From Neobacillus niacini (GTDB taxonomy: Bacteria > Bacillota > Bacilli > Bacillales > Cytobacillaceae), in assembly GCF_030817595.1 (NCBI RefSeq), contig NZ_JAUSZN010000001.1:1682001-1746000 (forward strand): a DNA stretch of 64,000 nucleotides, written 5' to 3'. Made by a program: the position numbers and the translations under genes. Below are positions 1 through 8,516 of this stretch, piece after piece; position 1 is the first letter of the stretch; the number at the start of each line of letters is the position of its first letter. Below the pieces are notes generated by a model that saw only the letters and a program-made list of their open reading frames with translations, had not been told where the DNA came from and did not search any database.

Positions 1-855
1 AGTGGCTGCCTCTTCTAGACTAAAGCCTACAGGCACATAACCATTTAACGGGTCGTGGGCAGATGTTTGGTCTGTTAACACATCCGGATTAAACCCTTTT
101 TCGATCATTATTGGTAAAATTTCAGCAGCGTTTCCAATAAGACCAATTGAGAGAGGCTTTCCGGCTTTCTTTGCTTCCTGTGCTAGATTAATAGCCTCTT
201 CTAAATCGCTCGTTTTTACATCAAGGTAAGCGGTTTCAATCCGGCGATCAATTCTTGTTTCATCAACATCAATGGCTAGACAAACACCATCATTCATCGT
301 TACCGCTAGCGGCTGAGCTCCACCCATTCCGCCAAGTCCGGCAGTTAAAGTAATCGTATGCTTTAAAGACCCGCTGAATTCCTGGCGAGCAAGCTCCGCA
401 AACGTTTCATAAGTTCCTTGGACAATTCCCTGCGTTCCAATATAAATCCAACTGCCTGCTGTCATTTGTCCATACATCATTAATCCCTTTTTATCTAACT
501 CGTGGAAATGCTCCCAGTTCGCCCAAGCCGGTACTAAATTGGAGTTTGCCAGCAATACCCGGGGTGCGTCCTTATGTGATTTAAAAATTGCTACAGGTTT
601 ACCAGACTGAATTAACAGTGTTTCATCGTTTTCTAGTTCAAGCAGTGATTTGACAATCGCGTCATAAGCTTCCCAGTTCCGTGCAGCCTTACCAATTCCT
701 CCATATACCACTAAATCCTCTGGGCGCTCAGCTACTTCTTGGTCAAGATTGTTCATTAGCATCCGAAGTGCAGCCTCTTGAATCCAGCCTTTTGCATGTA
801 GATTTGTTCCTTTATAATTCTTAATCACTCTTGATTTTGCTGTACTCGCTTCCAT
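1..855 (-). CDS. hutU: Urocanate hydratase, N-terminal 285 codons (cut by window edge)
   Basis: HutU converts urocanate to 4-imidazolone-5-propionate with NAD as prosthetic group, the second step of histidine breakdown in the cytosol. The reading frame on the minus strand is open from an ATG at 855 to the window edge. It reads [20 protein letters not shown], then the conserved [34 protein letters not shown] and [20 protein letters not shown] (NAD-binding Gly-rich region). The start is supported by AGAGGAGTG upstream. The family is about 550 residues, so roughly the second half lies outside the window. The rest of the hut operon is presumably to the left. Identification is firm; regulation is not visible. 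Confidence 0.96.
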   Translation of the reverse strand, partial: MEASTAKSRVIKNYKGTNLHAKGWIQEAALRMLMNNLDQEVAERPEDLVVYGGIGKAARNWEAYDAIVKSLLELENDETLLIQSGKPVAIFKSHKDAPRVLLANSNLVPAWANWEHFHELDKKGLMMYGQMTAGSWIYIGTQGIVQGTYETFAELARQEFSGSLKHTITLTAGLGGMGGAQPLAVTMNDGVCLAIDVDETRIDRRIETAYLDVKTSDLEEAINLAQEAKKAGKPLSIGLIGNAAEILPIMIEKGFNPDVLTDQTSAHDPLNGYVPVGFSLEEAAT

Positions 856-1009
856 CCTATTCACTCCTCTATGTCCTTTTATCTCTCCTTTATTATAAAA
901 ATAAAATCTTCTGAAAAATACAAATCATTCCTTAGAAAAGTAGCATTATTTATTTGTATAACTCGTTTATTTTTAGCCTAAAACTTCACTATTTTTAGGA
1001 AATAGTAAA

Positions 1010-1051
1010 TTTTTTATAAAAAATAAGATTCAGCCTGTCACTGAATCTTAT
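1010..1051 (-). terminator. Rho-independent terminator after the AraC-type regulator
   Basis: An 11-bp perfect stem (ATAAGATTCAG / CTGAATCTTAT, 1023-1033 with 1041-1051) closes a 7-nt loop and, read on the minus strand, is followed by a T-rich tract. It ends the gene that stops at 1056 and separates it from hutU. Confidence 0.85.
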
Positions 1052-1055
1052 CTTC

Positions 1056-2552
1056 TTATCCCTTATTCATCCGAAATTCTCTCGGTGATACTCCGACTAT
1101 TTCCTTAAACGTTCTGCTAAAGTAGTTCGGATTATGATAACCAATTAAGTGTGAAATTTCCTTTACTGGCTTGCTGGTCTCAAGCAGGTATCTTTTCGCT
1201 TCTTTTATTCTTATCCCTGTCAGGATTTCCGTAAAGCTTCGGCCAGTTTTTGAAATCAGCAAATGACTGAAATAGGATGAATTCCTATCGACGTATTTTG
1301 CCACATCTTCTAGCTTTAGTTCTTGGTTTGTAAAATGAGACTCAATATAGGAAATACCGCGTTCAATTGGATCCTGTTTAACCATCTGTTGGCTGGAATC
1401 AACACCTAAAAATATCTTTTGAATAAACAAGATTAGATTTTGTACGGACCGATAGAGAACACTATCATACAAAATCGAATGGAATATATATCGATACTCG
1501 TTTTCGTAGCTTTGCTGTTCATCTAAATCATAGGTCTTCATGAATCGTCTAATTTGTGCCAGAATACTTGTAAGTCTAATTCTTACCAATCCAGGATCAG
1601 GATAAGGATTTTCTAATCGGAGAAATTGATCATATAACCATGTTTTTATACCTTCAATGTCATGATTTGCGAGCATGTCCAACCATGCCCTTTGTTCCGG
1701 AGGAGCCAAAAAAGGGTCGATATGTACCCAGTCTGCTGTATTCTCAAACTCAATTATTTGCCGATAACCGTGATAATAGGTAAACTCCATCATTTTCTGC
1801 GTTTCTAGAAACTTTTCATTGAGACTAATGTGTGGTGATTTTTCATTCCTGATTAAAATAGCAAGCGGGTCGGAAAATTCCTCTTCCCACCTTCTCATCG
1901 CCTTTTGACATTGCTCTTTACTATTTTGGCAAGATTCTTTAAACAAAAGAACAACCCTATCACTTAAAGGGAAAATACCATGAAGTTCTTTGAAAGGGTA
2001 GTCTGATAAGAAGGAATATAACATTCCAATTTTTTCACTATTTTCGACTTTAAAAGCCGCGATGATATAGTCTTCTAAAACTTCTGAATTGGAAATAAAC
2101 AGCGACTCATAGGTTGAGTCGTAATACACTTGAGCAACGGGTTTCTTTTTAGAATCATGTTTTTTATCAAGTCCTTTCGTCGCTTTTTGATAAGCAGATT
2201 TTACCTTTGTGGCAGAAAACGGTTTGATCATCAATTCTAAAGCTTGAAGGTCAATCGCCATTCGTGCTTTTTCAAAGGTTGCCTCTGCACTGGTTAACAG
2301 CAAAATAGGCTGGTAAATCTGCATTAGTTCTCGGAAGCTAGACCAATTGTCACTGCTAACCATATCGAGTTCTAAAAGGATGATATCCGGCGTTTCTTTT
2401 TCAAATGTTACAATAAAATCCTGAAAGTTAGAGGCTAGTAGAATCTTTGTTACAGGGATGGAGGATGTTTTTAACAGCCATTTTAATCCTTCTCGTTCAT
2501 TTAAATCACGTTCCGCAATCAGCCATTTTCCTTCTATGATATTCCCCCCCAT
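1056..2552 (-). CDS. AraC/YesN-type regulator with a degenerate receiver domain
   Basis: A 498-residue transcription regulator built like YesN-type response regulators: an N-terminal receiver-like domain (about residues 8-125), a long middle region, and a C-terminal AraC double helix-turn-helix (about 400-498; KEISHLIGYHNPNYFSRTFK, then VGVSPREFR). The receiver is unusual. The segment that normally carries the phospho-accepting Asp reads PDIILLELDM, placing Glu61 at the phosphorylation position, and the acidic pair near the N-terminus reads LIAERD. The TS (about residue 87) and the KP motif are retained. No sensor kinase gene lies beside it. It may be a phosphorylation-independent pseudo-response regulator; the target genes are unknown. 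Confidence 0.85.
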   Translation of the reverse strand: MGGNIIEGKWLIAERDLNEREGLKWLLKTSSIPVTKILLASNFQDFIVTFEKETPDIILLELDMVSSDNWSSFRELMQIYQPILLLTSAEATFEKARMAIDLQALELMIKPFSATKVKSAYQKATKGLDKKHDSKKKPVAQVYYDSTYESLFISNSEVLEDYIIAAFKVENSEKIGMLYSFLSDYPFKELHGIFPLSDRVVLLFKESCQNSKEQCQKAMRRWEEEFSDPLAILIRNEKSPHISLNEKFLETQKMMEFTYYHGYRQIIEFENTADWVHIDPFLAPPEQRAWLDMLANHDIEGIKTWLYDQFLRLENPYPDPGLVRIRLTSILAQIRRFMKTYDLDEQQSYENEYRYIFHSILYDSVLYRSVQNLILFIQKIFLGVDSSQQMVKQDPIERGISYIESHFTNQELKLEDVAKYVDRNSSYFSHLLISKTGRSFTEILTGIRIKEAKRYLLETSKPVKEISHLIGYHNPNYFSRTFKEIVGVSPREFRMNKG

Positions 2553-2721
2553 CTAAAAATAGTGCTACTAATATAATAAAAGTATATATTCAATGTGGCA
2601 ATCTACAAATATTATTCGTTTACTTTCTTATTCATGAAATGCAATAATTTAAATCGAATTCATAGGTTCATTATGAGCATAATAATTTTTGTGACTATTG
2701 ACGAGAGGGGAAAATCAAGAC

Positions 2722-3132
2722 ATGAAATGGCACAAAAATTTGCTTAAAATCATACAGGACCGCCAAGGTAAAAAACTTGCTTTAATTGTTGACACCTCAA
2801 CAAATGAAACGAAAATTGACCTCATTGCAAATATTGTAACTTTTTTCAAAGAACTAACTCCGGAAACCACACTTGTTCAGGCTGATTTTAAAATCCGTAG
2901 TACAGATCCGATTACGGAGGGAACTGAAATCAAATATCACACACATGGTAAAGCTTCCTATACCCTTGCCTTGGAATGGGCGGAAGAAGAAAAGATAGAA
3001 ACTGTATTCTACATCACCGACTTAACTGGCTTTTTGCCTGAGGACATGCAGGTACCTTATGAGGTATACTGGCTTGTGCCGACTGAATTTGTTCCGAAAG
3101 CACCATTTGGAAAGGTAATGAAAGTGGTATAG
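2722..3132 (+). CDS. Short VWA-like (DUF2201 C-terminal type) protein
   Basis: A 136-residue protein resembling the C-terminal VWA-like half of DUF2201 putative metallopeptidases: LALIVDTSTN replaces the MIDAS DxSxS strand, followed by HTHGKASYTLALEWAEE and FYITDLTGFLPEDM, then VYWLVP. Full-length DUF2201 proteins are roughly 400 residues, so the N-terminal metallopeptidase-like half is absent here. The start is set at ATG 2722, behind GAGAGGGG. An upstream in-frame TTG at 2698 has no ribosome binding site. The metal-coordinating serines of a canonical MIDAS are only partly present (DTSTN). It may be a stand-alone domain or a truncated remnant. Function unknown. Confidence 0.6.
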   Translation: MKWHKNLLKIIQDRQGKKLALIVDTSTNETKIDLIANIVTFFKELTPETTLVQADFKIRSTDPITEGTEIKYHTHGKASYTLALEWAEEEKIETVFYITDLTGFLPEDMQVPYEVYWLVPTEFVPKAPFGKVMKVV

Positions 3133-3143
3133 AACCCAAAATA

Positions 3144-3172
3144 AGAACTCCTCACAAGCATGTTGAGGAGTT
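3144..3172. terminator. Hairpin between convergent genes
   Basis: GAACTCCTCA pairs with TGAGGAGTTC around a 9-nt loop, between two convergent genes. The T-tract is weak on both sides, so it may serve as a shared bidirectional terminator. Confidence 0.6.
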
Positions 3173-3179
3173 CCTTACA

Positions 3180-3983
3180 TTAGCTTTTCACTATTTTTGA
3201 TGGATTGTTGACTTTGTATTGGACTGCAGTGTCAACGATGAACTCTTCTTCTACATCTTTCCCTTTTGCCAATTTCTTCTTAGCGACCTTCCCGTCGAAT
3301 TCAAGCTTGTCACCTGGCTGCAGTTCGGACTTCTTTAGCGTTTTACTGTGACTGCACCATGCAAGCCCAAGTTCAATCGGTGGTTCTTCGACGATGACCA
3401 CATTTTCCAGTACAACCACTTCATCATTTTCTTCATTAAATGGATTGTAGGTAAGAGCGAACTGTTTAACACTTGCCGTAAAGTGAACTTTATCTGCTGG
3501 CAGCTCAATTTTTGGTGCTTTTTCTTTTTTCGGTTTGGCAGCTTTAGGCTTTTGCGGTTCAGTTTTTTCTTCCAGTTTTGGCTCTGGTTTTTCTTCCTGC
3601 CCTTGGGTCTCTGTACCCTGCTCTGCCGTACTATAATCCTTCTCTTCTACCTGCAGCATACTCTCCTTACCAAAACTTGAAGCCTGCATTTCCTTTAGAA
3701 AAGCAGGGTGGATGCAGCACAGATTTCCATCTTGGAACTCAATCACAAGTGTGTTAAACTCGTCTGACTTCCCATAGGTTTCATACCCCTTAATCGTCAC
3801 GACACGCTGGTAATTCCGTTCCTTAAACAGAAACTCCCGCTTTGCCTCCTTCGCAGAAGAAAGCCCCCACTCCTTCAATTTCTCCTTATAATGATCATCA
3901 TCACGAAACCCAATAAAATCCCCCTTCGGAGCAACATACCGAGTCAAACCACTCCGCTCTAACTGCTCATGCTCAATAGCCAT
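3180..3983 (-). CDS. Conserved hypothetical protein with a charged Lys/Pro/Glu linker
   Basis: A 267-residue cytoplasmic protein of unknown function. The N-terminal part (about residues 1-110) is compact and contains IGFRDDDHYKEKLKEWGL. A low-complexity linker rich in Glu, Lys and Pro (about 115-165, with EEKPEPKLEEKTEPQKPK) connects it to a C-terminal beta-rich domain (about 170-267) ending VQYKVNNPSKI, which resembles a small OB/SH3-like fold by its strand pattern; that fold is a guess. The start is set at ATG 3983, behind AGAGAGGTG; a start 45 nt further upstream at 4028 would run into repeat sequence and lacks a ribosome binding site. No operon partner. Confidence 0.55.
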   Translation of the reverse strand: MAIEHEQLERSGLTRYVAPKGDFIGFRDDDHYKEKLKEWGLSSAKEAKREFLFKERNYQRVVTIKGYETYGKSDEFNTLVIEFQDGNLCCIHPAFLKEMQASSFGKESMLQVEEKDYSTAEQGTETQGQEEKPEPKLEEKTEPQKPKAAKPKKEKAPKIELPADKVHFTASVKQFALTYNPFNEENDEVVVLENVVIVEEPPIELGLAWCSHSKTLKKSELQPGDKLEFDGKVAKKKLAKGKDVEEEFIVDTAVQYKVNNPSKIVKS

Positions 3984-4007
3984 ATAATCACACCTCTCTA
4001 TTTTGCT

Positions 4008-4046
4008 CACATTGGTGACAGCCCACATTGGTGACAGGCACCACTA
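4008..4046. repeat. Tandem CACATTGGTGACAG repeat, ending GGTGACAGGCACC
   Basis: The 14-mer CACATTGGTGACAG occurs at 4008-4021 and again at 4024-4037, the second running on into GGCACC. The core GGTGACAGGCACC recurs at 12633, also next to a gene start. I take this as a dispersed intergenic repeat of the host genome. Confidence 0.7.
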
Positions 4047-4148
4047 ATGTACAAATGTCCGTATCCAGTGGACACTTTTCTCACCATTTGATTTCTATAT
4101 GTATTTTGTGTTGATACCTTTTTTATTGTATCAAAGTTTTCTGCTAAT

Positions 4149-4202
4149 GAAAAAAGCTTAGGCATGAATTTTGCAGTCAAGACTGTCAGCAAAATTCATG
4201 CC
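4149..4202 (-). terminator. Rho-independent terminator of the galU-ugd unit
   Basis: A perfect 14-bp stem (GGCATGAATTTTGC / GCAAAATTCATGCC, 4161-4174 with 4189-4202) lies just after the ugd stop. On the minus strand it is followed by AAGCTTTTTTC. Confidence 0.9.
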
Positions 4203-4208
4203 TGTTGG

Positions 4209-5513
4209 TTAGATGATGATCGGTGGTTTTCCAATTGGGTAGTATTCTACTGAGCTGCATGCTCGAATTTTCTCTTCTGAAAGACAGTTTCTGCCGTCAA
4301 AGATGATTGGTTCTTTCATTTTTCCTACCATCTTCGCTACATCCAAATTTTTGATCTCGTTCCACTCGGTTAAAATGAACACAGCGTCTGCTTCGAAAAT
4401 CGCTTCATCAATGGATCCGGCATACTTAATTTTATCACCAATAACTTTTCTTGCGTTGTCAGCAGCAACTGGATCATAGGCGACGACTTCTGCACCTAAT
4501 ACTGTTAATGCTTCTGAAATTGGAATGGACGGTGCTTCTCTCATATCATCTGTCTCTGGTTTAAATGCTAGTCCAAGCATCGCAATTTTCTTCCCTTTTA
4601 ATCCGCCAAACCGTTTTACCGCCTTTGTTACCAACAATTTTCGTTGATATTCATTAATGGCAATGGTTTCTTTTAATAGCGGAAATTCTACTCCATTTAA
4701 TCCGGCGGTATGGAGCAAGGCTTTGACATCTTTTGGAAAACAAGAGCCACCGTACCCAATACCAGCATTCAAAAATGCTTCGCCGATCCTTTTATCTTTC
4801 CCCATTCCTTTAGCAACATCGGTGACATCTGCTCCAACTGCTTCGCATAAATTGGCTATTTCATTGATATAACTAATCTTCGTAGCTAGAAACGCATTGG
4901 AGGCATATTTTATCATTTCAGCACTTCTTGTACTTGTTAAAATCACAGGCACATTTAATGGCTGATACATGTCCCTAATTTTCCCTGATGCCTCAGCATT
5001 TTCCGAACCAATAATAATTCGGTCCGCCTTCATCGTATCCTCAATCGCAGATCCCTGCCGGAGAAACTCTGGATTCGAAACCATTTTCACCGGAAACCCA
5101 CATTGGTCTTCGATCATTTTTTTTACAAAATCATTCGTACCGACTGGCACCGTACTCTTAATCACTACAATGGTATCACGCGTAATATAGGCAGATAGAT
5201 CTTTCGCAGCTTGTACCAAATAAGAAAGGTCTGCTGCCCCGTCATCACCCTGAGGTGTACCAACCGCAACCACAATGATTTCTGCATTAGCTAACGCCTC
5301 ACTTAGAGAGGTGGTAAAATGCAGCCTGCCTGCTCCCATATTCGCAGTTAGTAAATCTTCAAGACCAGGTTCATAAATAGGAGAAATTCCCTGAAGTAAT
5401 TGGTTAATCTTTTGTTCATTAATATCGATGCATGTCACATGATGGCCGATTTGTGATAAACAAACTCCTGTTGACAGCCCTACATAGCCTGTACCTAAAA
5501 CAGCAATGTTCAT
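4209..5513 (-). CDS. ugd: UDP-glucose 6-dehydrogenase
   Basis: Oxidises UDP-glucose twice with NAD to UDP-glucuronate in the cytosol, a precursor for acidic surface polysaccharides (teichuronic acid, capsule or spore polysaccharide). The 434 residues start with the Rossmann signature MNIAVLGTGYVGLSTG, continue with VAVGTPQ, and carry the catalytic cysteine in GIGYGGSCFPKD; the C-terminal UDP-binding domain follows. The start at ATG 5513 sits one base after the galU stop, giving tight translational coupling; an upstream in-frame start inside galU is less likely. B. subtilis homologues are TuaD, YwqF and YtcA; the location beside spore-surface-like genes makes a YtcA-like role plausible. Confidence 0.95.
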   Translation of the reverse strand: MNIAVLGTGYVGLSTGVCLSQIGHHVTCIDINEQKINQLLQGISPIYEPGLEDLLTANMGAGRLHFTTSLSEALANAEIIVVAVGTPQGDDGAADLSYLVQAAKDLSAYITRDTIVVIKSTVPVGTNDFVKKMIEDQCGFPVKMVSNPEFLRQGSAIEDTMKADRIIIGSENAEASGKIRDMYQPLNVPVILTSTRSAEMIKYASNAFLATKISYINEIANLCEAVGADVTDVAKGMGKDKRIGEAFLNAGIGYGGSCFPKDVKALLHTAGLNGVEFPLLKETIAINEYQRKLLVTKAVKRFGGLKGKKIAMLGLAFKPETDDMREAPSIPISEALTVLGAEVVAYDPVAADNARKVIGDKIKYAGSIDEAIFEADAVFILTEWNEIKNLDVAKMVGKMKEPIIFDGRNCLSEEKIRACSSVEYYPIGKPPIII

Positions 5514-5514
5514 A

Positions 5515-6420
5515 TCAATCAATCTCTCTCTTACTATTTTCAAAGGTTTCTTTCCTAGTAACTTCTTGCAAATAGGCTAACACTGATTCTCTAATATCCT
5601 CGCGGCTTAATGCGAAATCAATCGTTGCCTTTATAAAACCAATTTTATCTCCGATATCATAGCGGCTGCCGTCAAAGTTATAGGCAAAGACGGCCTGAAG
5701 TTTATTTAGTTCATTGATCGCATCAGTCAGTTGTAATTCGTCTCCTCGACCCATTGGAATTCTCTCCAAAATCTCAAAAATCTTCGGACTGAGAACATAA
5801 CGACCCATAATTGCATATCTTGAGGGTGCCTCTTCTATACTTGGCTTCTCTATTAACGAATCAATATGGAATAAATCCGACTCAATCATCGTTCCTTTTG
5901 GTTTAATAATTCCATATTTGCTGACATCTTCATCTTTTACCGTCTGTACGGCAACAACGGAACTATTGTAATATTCAAAAACATCTATGACCTGCTTTAG
6001 GCAGGGAATATCCGACATGACGATATCATCTCCAAGTAAAACCGCGAATGGTTCGTCACCAATGACGCTTTTCGCACAAAGAATAGCATGTCCCAGCCCT
6101 TTCGGCTCTTTTTGACGGACATAAACGATATTTACTAAGTTTGATATCTTTTGAACATCTGCTAACATATCAAGTTTGTTCTTTTTAAAAAGTGTATCCT
6201 CTAGTTCATACGATTTATCGAAATGATCCTCGATGGACCTTTTTCCTCTGCCGATGATGATGATAATTTCCTCAATACCGGAAGCGACGGCTTCTTCAAC
6301 GATATATTGAATGGTTGGCTTATCAACAATCGGCAGCATTTCTTTTGGCTGTGCTTTCGTTGCTGGCAAAAATCGAGTACCGAGGCCAGCTGCTGGTATA
6401 ATGGCCTTACGGATTTTCAT
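5515..6420 (-). CDS. galU: UTP-glucose-1-phosphate uridylyltransferase
   Basis: Makes UDP-glucose from UTP and glucose-1-phosphate (GtaB/GalU family). The 301-residue protein begins with the nucleotidyltransferase signature AAGLGTRFLPATKAQPKEM and has LLGDDIVMSD for metal and nucleotide binding, then LIEKP and GRYVLSPKIFEIL, all typical of GalU. The start ATG 6420 follows an excellent AAAGGAGG. It is the first gene of a two-gene unit with ugd, so the pair supplies UDP-glucuronate directly. Length matches the family. B. subtilis calls this enzyme GtaB; a paralogue elsewhere in the genome may exist. Confidence 0.95.
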   Translation of the reverse strand: MKIRKAIIPAAGLGTRFLPATKAQPKEMLPIVDKPTIQYIVEEAVASGIEEIIIIIGRGKRSIEDHFDKSYELEDTLFKKNKLDMLADVQKISNLVNIVYVRQKEPKGLGHAILCAKSVIGDEPFAVLLGDDIVMSDIPCLKQVIDVFEYYNSSVVAVQTVKDEDVSKYGIIKPKGTMIESDLFHIDSLIEKPSIEEAPSRYAIMGRYVLSPKIFEILERIPMGRGDELQLTDAINELNKLQAVFAYNFDGSRYDIGDKIGFIKATIDFALSREDIRESVLAYLQEVTRKETFENSKREID

Positions 6421-6534
6421 ATGCTGCCTCCTTTCCTTTTCCCCTTTATCCTTTATATGCAGAGGGACAACCTCCGGTCACGTTAGTAACCTATTAAAAT
6501 CGTTTTTTTAAAAGGACATTTTCTATAAAATAAA

Positions 6535-6563
6535 ACTCCCTTCATAAAGATAGCCAAGGGAGT
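6535..6563 (-). terminator. Terminator after the HipA-like kinase gene
   Basis: ACTCCCTT (6535-6542) pairs with AAGGGAGT (6556-6563), overlapping the stop codon of the kinase gene. Read on the minus strand it is followed by TTTTATTTTATAG. Confidence 0.8.
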
Positions 6564-7339
6564 CATTCTTCTTGTTCATGTATCGGCCGATAAACACGTT
6601 TAATAAACCTTTCCATCAATTTTTTGAGTATTCTTTTACGGCGTGTGTGCAGTGTAGTAACAATCGCTTTTCTTTCTTCACTCGTAACCTGCCAATCTTC
6701 AGGAATAACTGCTACAATTTCTTCTATTAAATGAATGGGCAGCGTTTGAATGATTTCTAGCTGCTCGTAAAACTCCTGCTCATTCTCGATAAAACAGGCC
6801 ATAATTTGATGGGTTGTACTCTTTAGAATCGTTATCGGCAGTGTTTCAATATCCTGCAGTGTCCAGTTATAGGAAGCGAACACTTCGGCATGATCGATGA
6901 TCCGCAAACGATAGGAGTATGGTGTGTCGTCGCATAGAATGATATTTTTCCGTGTTCGATCACGATTGCACAGCCAGTAATCAAATAAAATAATACCTGC
7001 TAGATTTTCTTTGTTTGTAATAGCTGGAACTTCGGTCACTTGATGTCCATCAAAACAGTCTGGCACGTAAAGACTTGCAAATTGAAACTGTGTGTGCATC
7101 ATTTGAGAGAGTTCAGGGTACTGTGAGGAAAACTCCTGGGGGATTTCAACTAATTGTGCGAAAGGTATTGGCAGTCCTAGGTAGCGTGCAAGGCAATAGC
7201 CGACCCATTCGTTGGCAAGCGTTTTTTCAAATCCAGGCTGGAAATACTTCACGACATAGTCCCGACCATCATTAAATGTTATTAAGTGAGCATTCGATTT
7301 TCCTTCTAATGTTTTCTTGTATGCAACAGGTTTAATCAT
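6563..7339 (-). CDS. HipA-like kinase-fold protein
   Basis: A 258-residue cytoplasmic protein with a HipA-type kinase core. DYVVKYF (about residues 27-33) supplies the ATP-contacting Lys; FDYWLCNRDRTRKNIIL (about 120-136) matches the catalytic loop with Asp and Asn; RIIDHAEVF follows as the metal-binding Asp segment. It is half the length of toxin HipA and has no HipB-type antitoxin beside it, so a persistence toxin role is unlikely. Its ATG overlaps the stop of the glycosyltransferase gene by four bases (ATGA), indicating co-translation, and it probably acts in the same surface or coat process. Substrate unknown. Confidence 0.75.
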   Translation of the reverse strand: MIKPVAYKKTLEGKSNAHLITFNDGRDYVVKYFQPGFEKTLANEWVGYCLARYLGLPIPFAQLVEIPQEFSSQYPELSQMMHTQFQFASLYVPDCFDGHQVTEVPAITNKENLAGIILFDYWLCNRDRTRKNIILCDDTPYSYRLRIIDHAEVFASYNWTLQDIETLPITILKSTTHQIMACFIENEQEFYEQLEIIQTLPIHLIEEIVAVIPEDWQVTSEERKAIVTTLHTRRKRILKKLMERFIKRVYRPIHEQEE

Positions 7340-8442
7340 TCTCCATTCACCTCATTGGAGTGGATTCTGCCTATTTTTTTCAAAAGATGGACATATTGTT
7401 CTGCCACGACCTCTATCGCAAATTTTTCATGGACGCGTTCGATTGCTGCCTTTGACATTCGTTCATGAAGGCTGGGATCATCCAAAATAACCGATAGCTG
7501 ATTCACTGCATCTTCTACGTTTTGTCCACGAAAAAGCAGTCCGTGTTCACCGTGGAGGACCAATTCTGTGACCGGCATCATATTCGATGCCACTACAGGT
7601 ACCCCGCATATCATCGACTCAATAAAGGTATTTCCAAACGATTCCGTCTTCGTAGTGGCAAGCGTACAGCCGCCTGATTGGCGAATTTTCGCATAAACAT
7701 GCGGCATTTGCTGATAGGGTATCACCGGAAACCATTTGACTATGTCTGTTAGCTGCTCCTCCTGCCATTTGGCTGCGAATTCCTCCCTCTGCACACTTTG
7801 AGCACCCCCGATAACCCAAAATTCAATATCATCACGTTGACCTTTCATAAGTTTTGCTACTTCCAATAGCATTTGCCAGTTTTTACGTTTGTCCAATCTG
7901 CCAATCCAGCCGATTATTTTCTTTCCGTTTGGAAGGATTGGATCACTATCAAAATTTATCTCTTCACACGACAATGCACGATAAAAGGATGTATCAATAC
8001 CGTTGTAAATAACATGTATCGGAATCCCGTCAGTTAGGATAGAAACTAATCGTTTTTGATAATCTGATGGAACAATGATTGCCTCCGGCTTTATTCCTCT
8101 AAATGATTTTAAATGCGGCCGTAGCTTAATAAGTTCCGGGGTGCGTGCCTCTACCAATACGGGTCCTCGAAAATTTGCTTTCCTAATCCATTTAAAAGCC
8201 GCACCCGTGTCAACGACAATGATGGCGTCATAGTGGTTGTTTTGAATAATTTTGATAATCTCTCGTTCATCCTTTGTTAAATATACGGGAGCTACATCTT
8301 CCATAATATGAAGTCCGCCATGATCGGTCGTATACAAAAACTCTGTATCAATTCCATGCTTTTTAAAATAAATTGAGCGATTACGCCAGCCGGCATTCAC
8401 CCCGCCAACGGTAAGCAGACGCCAGATTATTAATATTTTCAT
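7336..8442 (-). CDS. GT4-family glycosyltransferase (CotSA-like)
   Basis: A 368-residue retaining glycosyltransferase with the two-domain GT-B fold. The N-terminal acceptor domain starts MKILIIWRLLTVGGVNAG; the C-terminal nucleotide-sugar domain has IGWIGRLDKRKNW and the signature TESFGNTFIESMICGVPVV (E-x7-E region, about residues 268-286). No membrane segment. The ATG at 8442 follows ACGAGGGGA. It overlaps the HipA-like kinase gene and lies near galU-ugd and another kinase-like gene. B. subtilis has a comparable spore-coat grouping (cotSA, cotS and ytcABC), so a role in decorating the spore surface is inferred. Donor sugar unknown; UDP-glucose or UDP-glucuronate fits the neighbours. Confidence 0.8.
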   Translation of the reverse strand: MKILIIWRLLTVGGVNAGWRNRSIYFKKHGIDTEFLYTTDHGGLHIMEDVAPVYLTKDEREIIKIIQNNHYDAIIVVDTGAAFKWIRKANFRGPVLVEARTPELIKLRPHLKSFRGIKPEAIIVPSDYQKRLVSILTDGIPIHVIYNGIDTSFYRALSCEEINFDSDPILPNGKKIIGWIGRLDKRKNWQMLLEVAKLMKGQRDDIEFWVIGGAQSVQREEFAAKWQEEQLTDIVKWFPVIPYQQMPHVYAKIRQSGGCTLATTKTESFGNTFIESMICGVPVVASNMMPVTELVLHGEHGLLFRGQNVEDAVNQLSVILDDPSLHERMSKAAIERVHEKFAIEVVAEQYVHLLKKIGRIHSNEVNGE

Positions 8443-8516
8443 AATGGTTCCCCTCGTTTTAATTGGGCTCCTCCTCAGCCTTGTTAGGTCTCTTTTTGTT
8501 CAACCCTTATAAGGGC

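Noticed and set aside
856..1009. Regulatory RNA or riboswitch before hutU
   Set aside because: The stretch is AT-rich without stable stems or a recognisable motif.
4007..4192. 61-codon minus-strand frame upstream of the hypothetical protein gene
   Set aside because: It consists mainly of the CACATTGGTGACAG repeat and AT-rich intergenic DNA, without a ribosome binding site.
6563..7339. HipA toxin of a toxin-antitoxin pair
   Set aside because: About half the length of HipA, no HipB-type gene, and it overlaps a glycosyltransferase gene instead.
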